Counted from the first letter of the stretch, positions 45,729-58,332 are shown. The stretch is DNA of 64,000 nt from Vibrio neonatus (GCF_024346975.1 NZ_AP024885.1:2542001-2606000), one strand, 5' to 3'. Notes: generated from the sequence alone by a model not told the origin. Numbers and translations are program-made.

Positions 45729-46523
45729 TTAGCCATTGTCATGCGCTATCGCATTTACGGTTGCTTCGATAAGTGCTCGGGCAATTGTGCCACTCGGCGC
45801 CACCTCAGGTAAGTTATCGTAATCACACCACTTAGCATCACTGAGCTCATTGTAATCCGGCTTAATTTCACCACTTTGATAGTCGGCGATAAAGCCCATC
45901 ATCATACTGCTTGGAAACGCCCACGGCTGACTGCCAAAATATTGAATATTTTGTACATCAATACCGGTTTCTTCTTTCACTTCACGCGCCACGCATTGCT
46001 CTAACGTTTCGCCAACTTCCAGAAAGCCTGCAATCACGGTATACATGTTGCCTTTGTGTCTTGGATGTTGTGCCAACAGGATTTGTTGATCTTTACGCAC
46101 TGCAACGATAATGCATGGGAAAATACGTGGATAATGAAGAGTACGGCATTGCTGACACTGCATAGCCAGTTGGTTGTGATTGAGACTATTTCTACCGCCA
46201 CAGCATCCACAAAAACGTTTGGTTTGTGTCATATGCCCATATTGCACCGCTTTACTCACCAATAGGAACAAGGGCTCTGGTAGGTCTAGTAGCGCACGCA
46301 GTGATACCATTGGCAATTCAGTTTCGATATCACAATCATTTAGCCAATAGACAGGATGCCCTGCATAAGTGCCTATATTTATTGCACCATCAATGGCTTG
46401 TTCTAGGCCATGACCCAGTGACTGCGCACTGCCAAAAGGCACCTGCGCATCTTGTATCCAGACATCACTACCATTGACCACCAGCCAATAAGCTGTCATT
46501 TGATGTTTACTTTTTTTTAACAT
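45729..46523 (-). CDS. nudC: NAD(+) diphosphatase NudC
   Basis: NudC hydrolyses NAD(H) to NMN(H) and AMP and can remove NAD caps from RNA. The 264-residue protein has an N-terminal domain, a four-cysteine zinc site (CGCCGG and CQQC, about residues 104-125), and a Nudix box beginning [11 protein letters not shown] (about residues 165-190). The family motif [14 protein letters not shown] follows. The start at 46523 ([13 protein letters not shown]) is uncertain; a second ATG eight residues later is possible, and neither has a strong ribosome site. It is divergent from rsd. Confidence 0.95.
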   Translation of the reverse strand: MLKKSKHQMTAYWLVVNGSDVWIQDAQVPFGSAQSLGHGLEQAIDGAINIGTYAGHPVYWLNDCDIETELPMVSLRALLDLPEPLFLLVSKAVQYGHMTQTKRFCGCCGGRNSLNHNQLAMQCQQCRTLHYPRIFPCIIVAVRKDQQILLAQHPRHKGNMYTVIAGFLEVGETLEQCVAREVKEETGIDVQNIQYFGSQPWAFPSSMMMGFIADYQSGEIKPDYNELSDAKWCDYDNLPEVAPSGTIARALIEATVNAIAHDNG

Positions 46524-46644
46524 CTCATCATCTCTTTACTTGCAGTTCTACCATTTTACTGGCAATCTAAATCTATACCAGTCGCACAATGAATTGATTG
46601 AAAGCTATTGGTGTAAAACATAATTTCGCTATTAATATGGAACC

Positions 46645-46682
46645 CTCTCGTTGTATTCGAGAGCTTTACCTGACCGGTAAAG
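46645..46682 (+). repeat. Tandem hairpins in the rsd leader
   Basis: CTCTCG/CGAGAG (46645-46650 with 46658-46663) is directly followed by CTTTACC/GGTAAAG (46664-46670 with 46676-46682). The second ends 18 nt before the rsd start codon, so it could influence ribosome access. Confidence 0.6.
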
Positions 46683-46700
46683 GATCATGAGGACATGGTC

Positions 46701-47186
46701 ATGCTAAAGAAATTCAGACAAGTACAAGAAGAATGGGGTGGCTCAAGTGAGGTCATTGACCATTGGCTAGAAACACGACAAGCGTTACTAGTAAGATACG
46801 TAAAACTGGCCGCATTACAGCCGGCTTCAGTTGCGTCCAATGTCGTCACTCTGCCATCTAAAGAAGAACTTCACGAGTTTTCTCAACATCTCGTCGATTA
46901 CATATCAGAAGGTCACTTTAAGATCTATGACATGGTAATGGATAAGTGGAGCTCAACGGGCTTTCAGTCCACTGAGGAAATTAGCCACACCTACGCTAAG
47001 ATTGTACTCACTACCGAACCTTTGCTGAGCTTCACGGATAAATACGCCGAAATTAGTGATGACAACCTACATGACTTTGAAAGTGACATGTCTAAGGTTG
47101 GTGAAGTGCTAGAACTTAGGTTTGAAGTAGAAGACCTGTTAATCAAATTAATTGCAGATAGCCTGGCGATCCCACCCGGCGCTTAG
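46701..47186 (+). CDS. rsd: Regulator of sigma D (anti-sigma factor Rsd)
   Basis: Rsd binds the housekeeping sigma factor RpoD and frees core polymerase for alternative sigma factors in stationary phase. The 161-residue protein has the conserved EVIDHWLETRQALLVRYVKLAALQP region and an all-helical layout. The start ATG at 46701 is preferred to that at 46695 because GAGG lies 8 nt before it. It is convergent with rpoC, the RNA polymerase gene, a placement conserved in Vibrio and relatives. Confidence 0.92.
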   Translation: MLKKFRQVQEEWGGSSEVIDHWLETRQALLVRYVKLAALQPASVASNVVTLPSKEELHEFSQHLVDYISEGHFKIYDMVMDKWSSTGFQSTEEISHTYAKIVLTTEPLLSFTDKYAEISDDNLHDFESDMSKVGEVLELRFEVEDLLIKLIADSLAIPPGA

Positions 47187-47344
47187 CACTTAAAGCATTG
47201 CCTTTATAAAGCCTAGGATGCTCGTGGCCTCCTAGGTTTCCTACGAGCTTAATACCCTATCATACATACTTGCTCACTCTTCTTGTTAGCGTGGCATTTT
47301 TATATTTCTCGTTTACTACTATAGCTTCTGAATTTCAGGCATTA

Positions 47345-47371
47345 AAAAAGGCACCCTAAGGTGCCTTTTTG
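47345..47371. terminator. Terminator of the rpoBC operon (and rsd)
   Basis: The stem AAAAAGGCACC / GGTGCCTTTTT with a CTAA loop has A and T tracts on both sides. It lies between the convergent rsd and rpoC genes, 21 nt beyond the rpoC stop. Confidence 0.92.
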
Positions 47372-47391
47372 CTATTCACTAGAAAGCCTGA

Positions 47392-50300
47392 TTACTCGTC
47401 AGAGAAACCTGCGTTCAATAGTGCAGCTAGGTTATCCGTTGCTTGTTCAGCAGATGGACCCGCTTGCTCTTCACGCTTAGCTTGACGATCTTGGTGGTAA
47501 GCAAAACCCGTACCCGCTGGGATCAGACGACCCACGATTACGTTTTCTTTCAGACCACGTAGCTCATCACGCTTACCAGAAACCGCAGCTTCTGTTAGTA
47601 CGCGAGTTGTCTCCTGGAACGATGCCGCAGAGATGAACGACTCAGTTGCTAGAGATGCTTTAGTGATACCTAGTAGCTCACGCTCAAAGCCAGCTGGCTC
47701 TTTGCCTTCTGCTTCTAGGGCACGGTTAGCAATCTTAACTTGTGAGTATTCCACTTGCTCGCCAGGTAGGAACTCAGAGTCACCAGTGTGCGTAATAGTA
47801 CACTTACGTAGCATTTGACGAACGATAGTCTCAATGTGCTTATCGTTAATCTTAACGCCTTGTAGACGGTAAACTTCTTGTACTTCGTTAGCGATGTACT
47901 GAGTCATAGCATGAATACCACGTAAACGTAGGATGTCATGTGGAGTCTCAGGACCATCAGCGATTACGTCACCACGTTCAACCTTCTCACCTTCGAATAC
48001 GTTAAGCTGACGATGCTTAGGAATCATCTCTTCGTAAGTGTCTCCACCTTCACGAGTGATTACTAGGCGACGTTTGCCTTTCGTTTCTTTACCAAATGAC
48101 ACAGTACCTGTGTGCTCAGCAAGAATCGCAGGCTCTTTCGGCTTACGTGCTTCGAATAGGTCGGCTACGCGTGGTAGACCACCGGTGATATCTTTGTTTC
48201 CGCCAGATTTCTGAGGGATACGTGCAAGAGTGTCACCAACGCCAACTTCAGCGCCATCTTCGATGTTTACAATCGCTTTACCCGGTAGGAAGTATTGAGC
48301 TGGCATATCAGTACCAGGGATCATTACATCGTTACCTTTGTCATCAACAAGTTTGATAGCTGGACGCATGTCTTTACCTGCAGCAGGACGTGCTGCAGCA
48401 TCAGTTACTTCACTTGAAGATAGACCGGTAAGGTCATCAGTGTGACGAGCAACTGTTACGCCATCAATCATGTCAACGTACTGGATGCGACCTGCCACTT
48501 CAGTGATGATTGGCAGTGTATGCGCTTCCCAGTTAGCAACTACGTATCCAGACTCTAATGTAGCAGACTCGATATCGCTTTCTTTGATGTTAAGAACTGT
48601 ACCGTAAGGCAGTTTGTGTTTCTCTTTCGTACGACCTAACGCATCAACGATGGTTAGTTCAGACGCACGAGAAGTCACAACTAGTTTGCCTTCTTTGTTC
48701 ACAACGAACTTAACGTTATGAAGGAAAGGAGTACCGTCGTTCTTAGTTTGAATGCTGTTCTCAGCAGCCGCTGTCGAAGCAGCACCACCGATGTGGAACG
48801 TACGCATTGTAAGCTGTGTACCAGGTTCACCGATAGACTGAGCAGCGATAACACCAACTGCTTCACCTTGGTTCACTAGGTGACCACGTGCTAGGTCACG
48901 ACCGTAACACAATGCACAACAACCAAAGTCAGCGTCACAAGTAACTACTGAGCGAACTTTCATTCGGTCTACAGAGTTCTCGTCCATTACCTGACACCAC
49001 TTCTCATCAATTAGAGTATTACGTGGGATCAGTACTTCTTCAGTACCTGGTTTTAGAACGTCTTCAGCAACAACACGACCTAGAGCCAATTCAGAAAGTG
49101 GAACTTTAACGTCACCACCCTCGATATGAGGCATCATTTCAACACCTTCATGGGTGCCACAATCGTGTTCGTGAACTACCACGTCCTGTGCAACGTCTAC
49201 TAGACGACGCGTTAGGTAACCGGAGTTCGCTGTTTTCAGTGCTGTATCCGCAAGACCCTTACGAGCACCGTGCGTTGAGATAAAGTACTGAAGTACGTTT
49301 AGACCTTCTTTAAAGTTCGCTGTGATTGGCGTCTCGATGATTGAACCATCTGGACGAGCCATCAGACCACGCATACCGGCTAGCTGACGAATCTGCGCTG
49401 CAGAACCACGAGCACCGGAGTCGGCCATCATGTAGATGCTGTTGAAAGACTCTTGTTGTTCTTCTTCACCATCACGGTTAATCACAGTTTCTGAAGATAG
49501 GTTATCCATCATTGCTTTCGCAACACGGTCGTTGGTAGACGCCCAGATATCGATAACTTTGTTGTAACGCTCACCCGCAGTTACCAAACCAGATTGGTAT
49601 TGCTCTTGGATTTCGCGTACTTCTTCTTCAGCTGACTCAATCTCATCGTACTTAGCTTGAGGAACCACCATGTCATCGATACCAACAGATACGCCAGATA
49701 GTGCAGCGTATGCAAAACCTGTGTACATGATTTGGTCAGCGAAGACTACAGTGTCTTTCAGGCCAAGGTTACGGTAAGCCTCATCAAGAAGTTTAGAAAT
49801 CTGTTTCTTACCTAGTTTTTGGTTTACTAGTTCAAACGGTAGGCCCGCTGGAACGATCTGCCAAAGCATTGCACGACCAACTGTCGTATCAAATAGCTTA
49901 GTTTCGGTAGTCAGATTACCTTCATCATCTTTGATGGTTTCAGTAAGACGAACTTTAACACGTGCGTGCAATTCAGCGGTCTTAGTGCGGTATGCCTTTT
50001 CAGCCTCTTCAGGGCCAGCAAGGTACATGCCTTCACCTTTCACGTTGATCTTGTCACGTGTCATGTAGTAAAGACCCAATACAACGTCCTGAGAAGGTAC
50101 GATGATAGGATCACCTGACGCTGGCGACAGAATGTTGTTTGTCGACATCATCAGTGTACGTGCTTCTAGCTGAGCTTCCAGAGTTAGAGGTACGTGTACC
50201 GCCATCTGGTCACCATCGAAGTCGGCGTTATATGCCGCACACACTAGTGGGTGAAGCTGAATCGCTTTACCTTCGATTAGTACAGGTTCGAACGCTTGGA

Positions 50301-51600
50301 TACCTAGACGGTGAAGTGTAGGTGCACGGTTCAATAGTACTGGGTGTTCACGAATAACTTCGTCTAGGATATCCCAAACAACTGCTTCTTCGCGCTCTAC
50401 CATTTTCTTAGCCGCTTTGATCGTTGTCGCTAGACCACGAAGCTCAAGCTTGCTGTAGATGAATGGTTTGAATAGCTCAAGTGCCATCTTCTTAGGAAGA
50501 CCACATTGGTGCAGACGAAGGTATGGACCTACTGTGATTACAGAACGGCCAGAGTAGTCTACACGCTTACCAAGCAAGTTCTGACGGAAACGACCTTGTT
50601 TACCCTTGATCATATCAGCAAGAGATTTAAGAGGACGTTTGTTAGAACCTGTGATAGCACGACCGCGACGACCGTTATCTAGAAGGGCATCAACAGACTC
50701 TTGCAGCATACGTTTTTCGTTACGTACGATGATGTCCGGAGCTGATAGCTCTAGTAGACGCTTCAAACGGTTGTTACGGTTGATAACACGACGGTATAGG
50801 TCGTTCAGATCTGAAGTCGCAAAACGACCGCCATCTAGTGGAACTAGTGGACGTAGATCTGGTGGAAGTACTGGAAGTACAGTTAGAATCATCCATTCTG
50901 GGTTGTTACCCGAAGAAACAAATGCTTCAACTAGCTTCAAGCGCTTCGTAACTTTTTTACGCTTAGTTTCAGAGTTAGTCGTTTCTAGCTCTTCGCGCAT
51001 TAGTTCAGCTTCTTGCACAAGATCCATGGTAGAAAGCAGATCTTTGATCGCTTCTGCACCCATCTTAGCAGTGAACTCATCACCCCACTCTTCTAGCTTG
51101 TCTAGATACTCTTCTTCAGTAAGCATCTGACCTTTTTCTAGATCTGTCATACCCGGTTCTGTTACTACGTACATTTCGAAGTAAAGAACACGCTCGATAT
51201 CACGCAGTGGGATATCCATTAGTAGACCGATACGAGACGGTAGTGATTTTAGGAACCAAATATGAGCTACAGGCGACGCCAGCTCGATGTGGCCCATGCG
51301 GTCACGACGAACTTTAGTTTGTGTAACTTCTACGCCACACTTCTCACAGATAACACCGCGGTGCTTCAGACGCTTGTATTTGCCACATAGACATTCGTAA
51401 TCTTTGACTGGGCCAAAAATACGCGCACAGAACAAACCATCACGTTCAGGTTTGAACGTACGATAGTTGATCGTCTCTGGCTTTTTAACTTCACCAAAAG
51501 ACCATGAACGAATCATGTCCGGTGAAGAAAGACCGATTTTGATAGCATCAAATTCTTCAGTCTTGTGTTGTGCTTTAAGAAAGTTTAGTAAATCTTTCAC
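47392..51600 (-). CDS. rpoC: RNA polymerase beta' subunit
   Basis: RpoC is the largest subunit of RNA polymerase and carries the catalytic magnesium. The 1402-residue protein starts at GTG 51600 ([23 protein letters not shown]), with AGGAG 7-8 nt upstream. A TTG five codons earlier covers that ribosome site and is rejected. The N-terminal zinc finger is [19 protein letters not shown]. The catalytic loop is [13 protein letters not shown] (about residues 455-467). The second zinc site is in [15 protein letters not shown] (about 810-900 region). It is 80 nt downstream of rpoB. Confidence 0.99.
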   Translation of the reverse strand: MKDLLNFLKAQHKTEEFDAIKIGLSSPDMIRSWSFGEVKKPETINYRTFKPERDGLFCARIFGPVKDYECLCGKYKRLKHRGVICEKCGVEVTQTKVRRDRMGHIELASPVAHIWFLKSLPSRIGLLMDIPLRDIERVLYFEMYVVTEPGMTDLEKGQMLTEEEYLDKLEEWGDEFTAKMGAEAIKDLLSTMDLVQEAELMREELETTNSETKRKKVTKRLKLVEAFVSSGNNPEWMILTVLPVLPPDLRPLVPLDGGRFATSDLNDLYRRVINRNNRLKRLLELSAPDIIVRNEKRMLQESVDALLDNGRRGRAITGSNKRPLKSLADMIKGKQGRFRQNLLGKRVDYSGRSVITVGPYLRLHQCGLPKKMALELFKPFIYSKLELRGLATTIKAAKKMVEREEAVVWDILDEVIREHPVLLNRAPTLHRLGIQAFEPVLIEGKAIQLHPLVCAAYNADFDGDQMAVHVPLTLEAQLEARTLMMSTNNILSPASGDPIIVPSQDVVLGLYYMTRDKINVKGEGMYLAGPEEAEKAYRTKTAELHARVKVRLTETIKDDEGNLTTETKLFDTTVGRAMLWQIVPAGLPFELVNQKLGKKQISKLLDEAYRNLGLKDTVVFADQIMYTGFAYAALSGVSVGIDDMVVPQAKYDEIESAEEEVREIQEQYQSGLVTAGERYNKVIDIWASTNDRVAKAMMDNLSSETVINRDGEEEQQESFNSIYMMADSGARGSAAQIRQLAGMRGLMARPDGSIIETPITANFKEGLNVLQYFISTHGARKGLADTALKTANSGYLTRRLVDVAQDVVVHEHDCGTHEGVEMMPHIEGGDVKVPLSELALGRVVAEDVLKPGTEEVLIPRNTLIDEKWCQVMDENSVDRMKVRSVVTCDADFGCCALCYGRDLARGHLVNQGEAVGVIAAQSIGEPGTQLTMRTFHIGGAASTAAAENSIQTKNDGTPFLHNVKFVVNKEGKLVVTSRASELTIVDALGRTKEKHKLPYGTVLNIKESDIESATLESGYVVANWEAHTLPIITEVAGRIQYVDMIDGVTVARHTDDLTGLSSSEVTDAAARPAAGKDMRPAIKLVDDKGNDVMIPGTDMPAQYFLPGKAIVNIEDGAEVGVGDTLARIPQKSGGNKDITGGLPRVADLFEARKPKEPAILAEHTGTVSFGKETKGKRRLVITREGGDTYEEMIPKHRQLNVFEGEKVERGDVIADGPETPHDILRLRGIHAMTQYIANEVQEVYRLQGVKINDKHIETIVRQMLRKCTITHTGDSEFLPGEQVEYSQVKIANRALEAEGKEPAGFERELLGITKASLATESFISAASFQETTRVLTEAAVSGKRDELRGLKENVIVGRLIPAGTGFAYHQDRQAKREEQAGPSAEQATDNLAALLNAGFSDE

Positions 51601-51680
51601 TGTCAGCTCCTGCAAGGAGTTAAAAGGCGCTCGAGGAGCGCCCTCTTACCAAGTAATCACTTTTCTTTATAAGAAAAGAA

Positions 51681-54600
51681 TTACTCTTCGTCTTCTAGCT
51701 CGATGTTAATACCTAGCGAGCGGATTTCTTTCAACAATACGTTGAATGATTCCGGCATGCCTGGTTCCATCGAGTGGTTACCATCTACGATGTTTTTATA
51801 CATCTTAGTACGGCCATTCACGTCATCCGACTTAACGGTTAGCATTTCTTGTAGAGTGTAAGCAGCACCGTATGCTTCTAGTGCCCATACTTCCATCTCA
51901 CCGAAACGCTGACCACCGAACTGAGCTTTACCACCAAGTGGTTGCTGAGTTACAAGGCTGTAAGAGCCAGTAGAACGTGCGTGCATCTTGTCATCAACCA
52001 AGTGGTTCAGTTTCAGCATGTACATGTAACCGACAGTTACAGGACGCTCAAACGCATCACCAGTACGACCATCAAACAAGGTAAGCTGACCAGATTCTGG
52101 TAGATCGCCTAGTTTCAGTAGTTTCTTGATGTTCTTCTCAGAAGCACCGTCGAATACTGGAGTCGCAATTGGTAGACCGCCACGTAGGTTCTTCACTAGC
52201 GTACGAACTTGATCGTCCGATAGTTCAGCAATATCTACGTTTTGACGAGTATCACCAAGATCATAAACCTTCTGTAAGAACTCACGGAACTTAGCCAGTT
52301 CCTGCTGCTCTTTAACCATTTGGTTGATCTTGTCACCGATACCTTTAGCCGCTAGACCCAAGTGAACTTCAAGGATCTGACCGATGTTCATACGTGATGG
52401 TACACCCAGTGGGTTCAGAACGATATCGACCGGTTGACCTTTCTCATCGTAAGGCATGTCTTCAACAGGGTTGATCTTAGAGATTACACCCTTGTTACCG
52501 TGACGACCCGCCATCTTGTCACCAGGCTGGATACGACGTCTAACCGCTAGGTAAACTTTAACGATCTTAAGAACGCCAGGTGCTAGATCATCACCTTGAG
52601 TGATCTTACGACGCTTAGTTTCAAATTTCTTATCGAAATCTGCTTTTAGCTCGTCGTATTGCTCTGCAAGTTGCTCAAGTTGAGATTGCAGTGCGTCATC
52701 TTCAAGATTTAGTTCTAACCACTGTTTGCGGTTAATAGTGTCCAGTTTCGCTTCTGAGTAACCACCAGCAATCAATACAGCACGAACACGGTTTAGAAGG
52801 CCACCCTCAAGAATCTGGAATTCTTCAGTAAGGTCTTTCTTCGCTTCTTTAAGCTGCATTTGCTCAATTTCTAGAGCACGCTTGTCTTTCTCTACGCCAT
52901 CGCGAGTGAAGACTTGAACGTCAATGATGGTACCTGAAACAGAGTTAGGTACACGCAGTGAAGTATCTTTAACGTCAGATGCTTTTTCACCGAAGATTGC
53001 ACGTAGTAGTTTCTCTTCTGGAGTTAGCTGCGTTTCACCCTTAGGCGTCACTTTACCAACTAGGATGTCGCCACCCTTAACTTCAGCACCAATGTAAACG
53101 ATACCTGACTCATCTAGTTTAGATAGAGCAGCTTCACCTACGTTTGGAATATCAGCAGTGATTTCTTCAGAACCAAGCTTAGTATCACGCGCCACACAAG
53201 AAAGTTCTTGGATGTGGATAGTAGTAAAGCGATCTTCTTGTACTACACGCTCAGAAACTAGGATTGAATCCTCAAAGTTATAACCATTCCAAGGCATGAA
53301 TGCGATACGCATGTTTTGGCCAAGAGCCAATTCGCCAAGGTCGGTAGAAGGACCATCTGCTAGAACGTCACCTTTCGCTACTGGTTCGCCAGGTAGCACG
53401 GTTGGACGTTGGTTAATACAAGTGTTTTGGTTAGAACGCGTGTATTTAGTTAGGTTATAGATATCGATGCCGGCTTCGCCAGGAACCAATTCATTTTCAT
53501 TAACCTTAACAACGATACGTGATGCGTCTACGGACTGAACCATACCGCCACGTTTCGCTACCGCTGTAACACCAGAGTCAACCGCAATGTTGCGTTCAAC
53601 ACCAGTACCTACTAGAGGCTTATCAGCCTTAAGTGTAGGAACTGCCTGACGTTGCATGTTCGCACCCATCAATGCACGGTTTGCATCATCGTGCTCTAGG
53701 AATGGGATTAGAGATGCAGCGATAGATACTACCTGGTTCGTCGCGACATCCATGTAACTCACGTTTTCACGTGGGTGCAGACCTGATTCACCCTTCAAGC
53801 GGGCTGTGATCAGTTCGTCAGCAAATAGGTTGTCTTCAGTCAGTACGGTGTTCGCCTGAGCGATAACGTATTGACCTTCTTCGATAGCAGATAGGTAATC
53901 AACATCTTCGGTTACTACACCGTCAACAACGCGACGGTAAGGGGTTTCTAGGAAACCAAACTCATTACAACGTGCGTAAGCAGATAGTGAGTTAATTAGA
54001 CCGATGTTTGGACCTTCAGGAGTTTCGATCGGACATAGGCGACCGTAGTGCGTAACGTGAACGTCACGAACCTCAAAGCCAGCACGCTCACGAGTTAGAC
54101 CACCAGGACCTAACGCTGAGATACGACGTTTATGAGTAACTTCTGAAAGCGGGTTGTGATCCATAAACTGAGACAACTGTGAAGAGCCAAAGAACTCTTT
54201 CACTGCCGCAGAAATTGGCTTAGCGTTGATTAGGTCTTGAGGCATGATTGCATCAAGGTCACCAAGGCTTAAACGTTCTTTAACAGCACGCTCAACACGA
54301 ACAAGACCAACACGGAATTGGTTTTCTGCCATTTCGCCTACAGAGCGAATACGACGGTTACCAAGGTGGTCAATATCATCAACTTCGCCTTTACCATTAC
54401 GGATAGAGATGAGTTTCTTCATCACTTCAATGATATCGGTTTCGTCAAGGATACCTTGCTCACCTGCGTCTTCACGCATGATAGAGCTGTTGAACTTCAT
54501 ACGGCCTACCGTTGATAGGTCGTAACGTTCTTCAGAGAAGAACAAGCTTGCGAATAAAGATTCAGCTGCTTCTTTCGTTGGTGGCTCGCCAGGGCGCATC

Positions 54601-55706
54601 ATGCGGTAGATTTCTACCAATGCAGATAGACGGTCAGTTGTACTATCACTACGAAGTGTATCTGACATGAATGGACCGTGATCTAGGTCGTTCGTGAACA
54701 GAACTTCAAGTTTAGAGTGACCCGCTTGCGCTAGGTTCGCTAGGCTTTCTAGGCTGAACTCTTGGTTCGCGCCTACAACGATTTCGCCAGTGTTCTCGTC
54801 AATGTAGTCTTTAGAAGCTACTTTACCAACGATGTACTCAACAGGTACTTCGATGTACTCAACGCCATCTTTTTCAAGATTGCGGATATGACGAGCTGTA
54901 ACACGACGGCCAGCTTCAATGTAAGTTTTACCATTTGCTTCAATATCAAAAGAAGCAGTTTCGCCACGTAGACGCTCTGGTACCAACTCCATCATTAGAG
55001 TTTGGTTTTGAACTTCAAAACGTACTTTTTCGAAGAACAGATCTAGGATCTCTTCAGTCGATTTACCCAACGCACGTAGGATAATAGACGCAGGAAGTTT
55101 ACGACGACGGTCAATACGGACAAACAGGTTATCTTTTGGATCGAATTCAAAGTCTAACCATGAACCACGGTAAGGAATAACGCGTGCGTTATATAGAACT
55201 TTACCAGAAGAGTGAGTCTTACCCTTATCGCTGTCGAAGAATACACCAGGGCTTCTGTGAAGCTGGGATACGATAACCCTCTCGGTACCATTGATCACGA
55301 AGGTACCATTGTCAGTCATGAGTGGAATCTCACCCATGTAGACTTCTTGTTCTTTAATATCTTTTACAGTACCAGCTGGTGCGTCTTTGTCGAAGACAAC
55401 TAGACGCAGCTTAACGCGCAGCGGTTTTGAATAAGTGACACCTCGGATTTGACATTCTTTAACATCAAATACTGGTTCACCAAGACGGTAGCTAACGTAT
55501 TGCAGCTCAGAATTGCCGTTGTAGCTCTGAATTGGAAAAACAGAACGAAAAGCAGCTTCTAGACCGTATTGTCCTTCAGGATCCTGTTCGATGAATTTAT
55601 CGAAAGAATCAAGCTGGATCGATAGCAGGTATGGAACGTCCAATACTTGTGGACGAGTACCAAAATCCTTACGGATGCGCTTTTTCTCGGTATAAGAGTA
55701 AACCAT
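51681..55706 (-). CDS. rpoB: RNA polymerase beta subunit
   Basis: RpoB is the second large subunit of RNA polymerase, forming the other side of the active cleft and the rifampicin pocket. The 1341 residues match E. coli (1342). It begins [16 protein letters not shown]. The rifampicin region [18 protein letters not shown] (about residues 505-525) and [18 protein letters not shown] are of the sensitive type. [16 protein letters not shown] is the conserved C-terminal segment. It lies downstream of rplL behind an attenuator. Confidence 0.99.
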   Translation of the reverse strand: MVYSYTEKKRIRKDFGTRPQVLDVPYLLSIQLDSFDKFIEQDPEGQYGLEAAFRSVFPIQSYNGNSELQYVSYRLGEPVFDVKECQIRGVTYSKPLRVKLRLVVFDKDAPAGTVKDIKEQEVYMGEIPLMTDNGTFVINGTERVIVSQLHRSPGVFFDSDKGKTHSSGKVLYNARVIPYRGSWLDFEFDPKDNLFVRIDRRRKLPASIILRALGKSTEEILDLFFEKVRFEVQNQTLMMELVPERLRGETASFDIEANGKTYIEAGRRVTARHIRNLEKDGVEYIEVPVEYIVGKVASKDYIDENTGEIVVGANQEFSLESLANLAQAGHSKLEVLFTNDLDHGPFMSDTLRSDSTTDRLSALVEIYRMMRPGEPPTKEAAESLFASLFFSEERYDLSTVGRMKFNSSIMREDAGEQGILDETDIIEVMKKLISIRNGKGEVDDIDHLGNRRIRSVGEMAENQFRVGLVRVERAVKERLSLGDLDAIMPQDLINAKPISAAVKEFFGSSQLSQFMDHNPLSEVTHKRRISALGPGGLTRERAGFEVRDVHVTHYGRLCPIETPEGPNIGLINSLSAYARCNEFGFLETPYRRVVDGVVTEDVDYLSAIEEGQYVIAQANTVLTEDNLFADELITARLKGESGLHPRENVSYMDVATNQVVSIAASLIPFLEHDDANRALMGANMQRQAVPTLKADKPLVGTGVERNIAVDSGVTAVAKRGGMVQSVDASRIVVKVNENELVPGEAGIDIYNLTKYTRSNQNTCINQRPTVLPGEPVAKGDVLADGPSTDLGELALGQNMRIAFMPWNGYNFEDSILVSERVVQEDRFTTIHIQELSCVARDTKLGSEEITADIPNVGEAALSKLDESGIVYIGAEVKGGDILVGKVTPKGETQLTPEEKLLRAIFGEKASDVKDTSLRVPNSVSGTIIDVQVFTRDGVEKDKRALEIEQMQLKEAKKDLTEEFQILEGGLLNRVRAVLIAGGYSEAKLDTINRKQWLELNLEDDALQSQLEQLAEQYDELKADFDKKFETKRRKITQGDDLAPGVLKIVKVYLAVRRRIQPGDKMAGRHGNKGVISKINPVEDMPYDEKGQPVDIVLNPLGVPSRMNIGQILEVHLGLAAKGIGDKINQMVKEQQELAKFREFLQKVYDLGDTRQNVDIAELSDDQVRTLVKNLRGGLPIATPVFDGASEKNIKKLLKLGDLPESGQLTLFDGRTGDAFERPVTVGYMYMLKLNHLVDDKMHARSTGSYSLVTQQPLGGKAQFGGQRFGEMEVWALEAYGAAYTLQEMLTVKSDDVNGRTKMYKNIVDGNHSMEPGMPESFNVLLKEIRSLGINIELEDEE

Positions 55707-55874
55707 GGGGTTCCTCAGCTCGCTGATAAGTGACCCAACTGTCGATTATTTGCACAAAATAAAAGACAGAGACTAACGACTGTTTAAAGTAACAATACTC
55801 AAAGGAAATAGAGTATTGGTTTTGCTCGGATTAAGGCGACGAAACAGTGAAAAAACGCCAGAACCCTACAGCGC

Positions 55875-55905
55875 AAAAAGGCCGGTGGTTAATAAACCAC
55901 CAGCC
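55875..55905 (-). terminator. rplL-rpoB attenuator
   Basis: On the minus strand the stem GGCTGGTGGTT / AACCACCGGCC with a TATT loop is followed by five T residues, 33 nt after rplL. This is the position of the known partial terminator that sets the ribosomal protein to polymerase ratio in E. coli. Confidence 0.88.
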
Positions 55906-55937
55906 ATTAGCCATTCGGCTAAGAAATCAAGTAATAA

Positions 55938-56306
55938 TTACTTAACTTCAACAGAAGCACCAGCTTCTTCTAGAGTAGCTTTAAGAGCTTCTGCTTCTTC
56001 TTTAGAAACAGCTTCTTTAAGCGGTGCAGGAGCACCATCAACTAGACCTTTAGCTTCTTTCAGGCCAAGACCTGTCGCGCCACGTACTGCTTTGATTACA
56101 GAAACTTTGTTTCCGCCAACTGCAGTTAGGATTACGTCAAATTCAGTTTGCTCTTCAGCAGCGTCGCCGCCAGCTGCGCCACCAGCAACTACTGCAGCTG
56201 CAGCAGATACGCCGAATTTTTCTTCCATAGCTTCGATAAGCTCAACAACTTGCATTACAGACATTTCTGCAACTGCGTCTAGGATTTGCTCGTTAGTAAT
56301 AGACAT
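55938..56306 (-). CDS. rplL: 50S ribosomal protein L7/L12
   Basis: L7/L12 forms the flexible stalk of the 50S subunit, recruiting translation factors including EF-Tu and EF-G. The 122-residue protein has the N-terminal dimerisation domain ([28 protein letters not shown]), an Ala/Gly-rich hinge (about residues 35-52) and the C-terminal domain with [22 protein letters not shown]. It follows rplJ by 57 nt. Several dimers bind one L10, so its high translation is expected. Confidence 0.98.
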   Translation of the reverse strand: MSITNEQILDAVAEMSVMQVVELIEAMEEKFGVSAAAAVVAGGAAGGDAAEEQTEFDVILTAVGGNKVSVIKAVRGATGLGLKEAKGLVDGAPAPLKEAVSKEEAEALKATLEEAGASVEVK

Positions 56307-56363
56307 AACAATTCTCTTTTAAGTCAACAATAAGTTTATTTTGCAACCAGTAAAAAGCAAGGC

Positions 56364-56858
56364 TTAAGCCGCTGCTTCTTCTTTTTGATCGCGTAGTGCA
56401 GCGATAGTACGTACCAGCTTGCCTGCAGAAGCTTCTTTCATGCACATCATTAGGCGTGCGATAGCTTCGTCGTAAGTTGGTAGAGTCGCTAGTACATCTG
56501 CGTCAGTAACCGCGCCTTCAAATGCAGCAGCTTTGATCTCGAAATCTTTGTTCTCTTTAGCGAAGTCTTTGAAAAGACGCGCTGCAGCACCTGGGTGCTC
56601 ATTAGAGAATGCAACTAGAGTAGGACCGGTAAAAGTGTCAGATAGACACTCGTAATCAGTACCTTCTACTGCACGGCGTGCTAGAGTGTTACGAACAACT
56701 CTCATGTAAACACCAGCTTCACGAGCTTGTTTACGTAGAGAAGTCATCGCGCCAACAGTAACGCCACGAGAATCAGCTACAACTGCAGAAAGTGCACCAC
56801 TGGCAGCTTCGTTGACTTCAGCAACAATTGCTTTTTTGTCTTGAAGGTTTAAAGCCAT
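56364..56858 (-). CDS. rplJ: 50S ribosomal protein L10
   Basis: L10 anchors the L7/L12 stalk to the ribosome and, as a complex with L7/L12, represses its own mRNA. The true start is ATG 56858 ([20 protein letters not shown]), giving 164 residues, with AGGAG 9 nt upstream. A longer frame reading back to 56978 runs through the regulatory leader and is rejected. [38 protein letters not shown] is the conserved rRNA-binding domain, and the C-terminal helix binds L12. Confidence 0.98.
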   Translation of the reverse strand: MALNLQDKKAIVAEVNEAASGALSAVVADSRGVTVGAMTSLRKQAREAGVYMRVVRNTLARRAVEGTDYECLSDTFTGPTLVAFSNEHPGAAARLFKDFAKENKDFEIKAAAFEGAVTDADVLATLPTYDEAIARLMMCMKEASAGKLVRTIAALRDQKEEAAA

Positions 56859-57096
56859 TTTGGATTTACTCCTGGTTGTCGTTACACCACTCACCAAAAT
56901 TGGTGAGAGTAAAAACGGTGCAGTCCCAGAAGAAAGGCAATCTTTTGCAAGTTTGCTTTCTGTCAGATCGGGCACCATCTACGTAGGTTTACTATTAAGT
57001 CACATCGCTAAAAAAAGCCCGTGACGCCTACGGTCTTGGACGGAGACTTACTCTTACATCGAAATGTTTGAGTTAGCCCCAACCACAAATATTAGG
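56859..57096 (-). promoter_or_regulatory. L10 leader (autoregulatory mRNA structure)
   Basis: This is the 238-nt leader between the rplJ promoter and its start codon. It includes a CTCACCAATTTTGGTGAG hairpin (56888-56905 region) and an upstream pairing region. The placement matches the Rfam-type L10 leader, where L10-L12 binding represses translation. I infer the class from position and gene context; I did not fold it. Confidence 0.7.
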
Positions 57097-57102
57097 CGCG
57101 AG

Positions 57103-57130
57103 ATTATACACTAATTTCGCGCCTAAGCAA
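57103..57130 (-). promoter_or_regulatory. Sigma70 promoter of rplJL-rpoBC
   Basis: On the minus strand TTGCTT (57125-57130) and TATAAT (57103-57108) are 16 bp apart, followed by a GC-rich discriminator. A perfect 10-bp inverted repeat, TTAGGCGCGA / TCGCGCCTAA (57092-57101 with 57117-57126), encloses the -10. Confidence 0.8.
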
Positions 57131-57132
57131 GA

Positions 57133-57837
57133 TTAGCTTGCTTGAGTGTTCAGGCTAGCCTGATCAACAGCAACACCAGCACCCATTGTAGTAGAGATGC
57201 TAATTTTCTTCAGGAAGGCACCCTTCGCTGAAGACGGCTTAGCTTTCTTAAGAGCAATTAGAAGTGCTTCTAAGTTCTCTTGAAGCTCAGATGCTTCGAA
57301 AGATGCTTTACCGATAGTAGTGTGGATGATGCCGTTTTTGTCGTTACGGTAACGAACCTGACCTGCTTTAGCGTTCTTAACCGCTTGAGCAACGTTAGGA
57401 GTTACAGTACCAACTTTAGGGTTTGGCATTAGACCGCGTGGACCTAGGATAGTACCTAGTTGACCAACAACGCGCATTGCATCTGGAGAAGCAACAACAA
57501 CGTCAAAGTTCATTTCGCCCTTTTTAACTTGCTCAGCTAGGTCTTCCATACCAACGATGTCAGCACCAGCTTCTTTAGCAGCTTCTGCGTTTGCACCTTG
57601 AGTGAACACAGCAACGCGGATTTCACGACCAGTACCGTGAGGTAGTACAGTTGCACCACGTACGTTCTGATCAGATTTACGAGCGTCAATGCCAAGGTTA
57701 ACAGCAACGTCAACACTTTCATTGAATTTAGCTGTTGCTAGTTCTTTAAGAAGAGCAACTGCTTCGTTGATTTCGTACTCTTTAGTAACGTCAACTTTTT
57801 CGCGAATAACGCGCATACGCTTAGTAAGTTTTGCCAT
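57133..57837 (-). CDS. rplA: 50S ribosomal protein L1
   Basis: L1 forms the mobile L1 stalk next to the ribosomal E site and also represses the rplKA mRNA. The 234-residue protein begins [27 protein letters not shown] and contains [25 protein letters not shown] and [15 protein letters not shown], all typical. It follows rplK by 4 nt, so the two are tightly coupled. It ends next to the rplJ promoter. Confidence 0.98.
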   Translation of the reverse strand: MAKLTKRMRVIREKVDVTKEYEINEAVALLKELATAKFNESVDVAVNLGIDARKSDQNVRGATVLPHGTGREIRVAVFTQGANAEAAKEAGADIVGMEDLAEQVKKGEMNFDVVVASPDAMRVVGQLGTILGPRGLMPNPKVGTVTPNVAQAVKNAKAGQVRYRNDKNGIIHTTIGKASFEASELQENLEALLIALKKAKPSSAKGAFLKKISISTTMGAGVAVDQASLNTQAS

Positions 57838-57841
57838 TGTC

Positions 57842-58270
57842 TTAACCCTCTACCACTAGGCCCATTGAACGAGCAGTACCCGCGATAGAACGCTTCATCG
57901 CTTCGATGTCAGCGCCAGTCATGTCTGCAGCTTTAGTTTCTGCAATCTCTTGAACTTGAGCGTCAGTTACAGTACCAACTTTCTCAGTGTTCGGACGACC
58001 AGAACCAGACTTGATGCCAGCTGCTTTAAGCAGAAGAACTGCTGCAGGTGGAGTCTTAGTTTCGAACGTGAAAGAACGGTCGTTGTATACAGAGATAACA
58101 ACTGGGATTGGTAGACCTTTCTCAACAGATTCTGTTTTTGCGTTAAACGCTTTACAGAATTCCATGATGTTCACACCGTGTTGACCTAGAGCAGGACCAA
58201 CCGGTGGCGACGGGTTTGCCATACCTGCTGCAACTTGCAGTTTGATATAAGCTTCAACTTTCTTAGCCAT
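57842..58270 (-). CDS. rplK: 50S ribosomal protein L11
   Basis: L11 sits at the GTPase centre of the 50S subunit and is needed for RelA activation; it is the target of PrmA, also encoded here. The 142 residues begin [30 protein letters not shown] and contain [15 protein letters not shown] and the rRNA-binding C-terminal domain. It is the first gene of the rplKA unit with a strong promoter upstream. Confidence 0.98.
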   Translation of the reverse strand: MAKKVEAYIKLQVAAGMANPSPPVGPALGQHGVNIMEFCKAFNAKTESVEKGLPIPVVISVYNDRSFTFETKTPPAAVLLLKAAGIKSGSGRPNTEKVGTVTDAQVQEIAETKAADMTGADIEAMKRSIAGTARSMGLVVEG

Positions 58271-58332
58271 GATATTTCCTAATTTTGGGTAGTAACGCTG
58301 CCATTCGGCCAGCTCCCCGTTGTATTAAAACG

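Noticed and set aside
50606..51130. A 174-residue Arg/Ser-rich open frame antisense to rpoC.
   Set aside because: Its composition is that of an antisense shadow of a conserved gene. No start signal was found.
56859..56978. An N-terminal extension of L10 reading back to 56978.
   Set aside because: The extra 40 residues are not conserved and correspond to the regulatory leader. The ATG at 56858 has a good ribosome site.
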